Shown here piece after piece: positions 5,766 through 6,506 of a stretch of DNA of 6,506 bases. The DNA lies in the NCBI GenBank assembly GCA_964569425.1, contig CAZMVD010000179.1, positions 1-6,506 on the forward strand, in the 5' to 3' direction. Positions within the stretch are counted from its first letter, which is position 1, and every line of letters starts with the position of its first letter. A program made the position numbers and the translations under genes. The notes below the pieces were generated by a model. The model was not told the DNA's origin and made no database searches. It saw only the letters and a list, made by a program, of their open reading frames with translations. Source of the stretch: JACQXM01 sp964569425. GTDB taxonomy: Bacteria; Planctomycetota; Phycisphaerae; UBA1845.

Positions 5766-6506
5766 TTGCCGACCGACGCGACGTCCGAAGGCCAAACGCT
5801 GGACATCAGCATTCCGATCGAGGACACCTCTCGCCGAGGTGCGCTGTTTGGAACCACAGACCGCAACCTGCGGCTCATCCGTGCCGCCTTCGGAGTACGC
5901 ATTTCCGCCCGAGACAGCCAGGTTCATGTCAGCGGACCCGCGCCGGGAGTTCAGAAGGCCGTTCGTGTCATCGAAGAGCTGCAACGGGTCTTGCGCCAAC
6001 GACCGGACATACCCGATGAGCTCTTACAGGAACTTGTCGATCGAGTCTCCGCTCCGGCCACCGGAACGGACGGCGCTTCACTGGATGTGTTCCTGCCCGC
6101 CGCGTCCATTGCCCCGCGCGGCGACGGTCAACGGCAATATGTAGAGGCGATCGAAAATCACGACCTGACCTTCTGCCTGGGCCCAGCCGGCACGGGCAAA
6201 ACGTACCTGGCCGTCGCCATGGCGGTTTCCATGCTAAAGCAGCACCGGATACACCGCGTGGCCCTGGTTCGCCCGGCGGTCGAGGCCGGGGAGAAGCTCG
6301 GTTTCCTGCCCGGTGACATGCAGGCCAAGGTCAACCCCTACCTCCGCCCCCTATTTGACGCGATGCACGACATGATGTCGTTCGAGCAGTTCCGGCGCTT
6401 CGTTCAAACCGATGTGGTGGAGGTTGTTCCGCTGGCATTCATGCGCGGCCGGACCTTGAATAATGCGGTCATCATCTTGGATGAAGCCCAGAATGCCACG
6501 GTTGCC
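5766..6506 (+). CDS. phoH: PhoH-like P-loop ATPase, partial (C-terminus beyond right edge)
   Basis: The first 247 residues of a PhoH-family protein, a cytoplasmic ATPase associated with RNA metabolism whose exact role is not settled. Residues about 27-76 form the KH-like N-terminal domain of this family (LFGTTDRNLRLI, then FGVRI, VHVSG and a helix ending EELQRVL). The ATPase domain starts near 122 (GQRQYVEAI). Walker A is GPAGTGKT (139-146). The family signature LVRPAVEAGEKLGFLPGD (167-184) follows, then NPYLRPLFDA. Next comes FMRGRTLNN (225-233) and Walker B IILDEAQN (236-243). The sequence stops right after this, so roughly 70-100 residues with the arginine finger are missing. Everything visible is intact. 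In many genomes phoH neighbours ybeY and an HD-domain membrane protein; those may lie to the right. The short gap after cdsA suggests one transcript. Confidence 0.93.
   Translation, partial: MPTDATSEGQTLDISIPIEDTSRRGALFGTTDRNLRLIRAAFGVRISARDSQVHVSGPAPGVQKAVRVIEELQRVLRQRPDIPDELLQELVDRVSAPATGTDGASLDVFLPAASIAPRGDGQRQYVEAIENHDLTFCLGPAGTGKTYLAVAMAVSMLKQHRIHRVALVRPAVEAGEKLGFLPGDMQAKVNPYLRPLFDAMHDMMSFEQFRRFVQTDVVEVVPLAFMRGRTLNNAVIILDEAQNATVA

Noticed and set aside
1..6506. Search for CRISPR arrays, tRNA or rRNA genes, transposases, toxin-antitoxin or defence genes.
   Set aside because: No spaced direct repeats, cloverleaf-like segments, transposase motifs or defence-associated domains were seen on either strand.

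Overview
The window reads as high-GC chromosomal DNA from a Gram-negative bacterium, most likely a planctomycete of the Phycisphaerae type. This assignment is inference. It rests on the 707-residue secreted protein, which ends in a dockerin-like EF-hand tail of the form seen in many planctomycete secreted proteins, and on the CdsA and LPS-export proteins, whose sequences diverge from proteobacterial ones. Four of the five genes appear to use GTG or TTG starts.

The left half is on the minus strand, read right to left. A large secreted multidomain protein (1818-3941) is followed, after about 200 bases with only a weak terminator-like hairpin, by kdsC (1109-1618), the Kdo-8-phosphate phosphatase. 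After a further 164 bases comes a membrane-anchored LptC/OstA-like protein (1-944) that runs off the left edge. The kdsC-lptC order is the classic lipopolysaccharide arrangement: KdsC makes free Kdo for the inner core, and LptC carries finished LPS away from the inner membrane. lptA and lptB would be expected to the left of the window.

The middle (about 3942-4697) is a 750-base gap between the divergent secreted-protein gene and cdsA. It carries a 7-bp-stem GC hairpin, a 14-bp palindrome, and on the minus strand a stretch whose translation looks protein-like but is broken by stops. I interpret that stretch cautiously as a gene remnant.

The right half is on the plus strand: cdsA (4698-5723), an integral-membrane phosphatidate cytidylyltransferase for phospholipid synthesis, and 42 bases later phoH (5766 to the right edge, cut off just after Walker B), a KH-domain plus P-loop ATPase linked to RNA metabolism. 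Most of the window is therefore ordinary envelope and housekeeping biology. I found no CRISPR array, tRNA, rRNA, insertion sequence or defence system. The least ordinary items are the decayed-looking intergenic stretch, the repeat-built secreted protein, the over-long LptC with a G9 tract near its start, and the altered CdsA signature.
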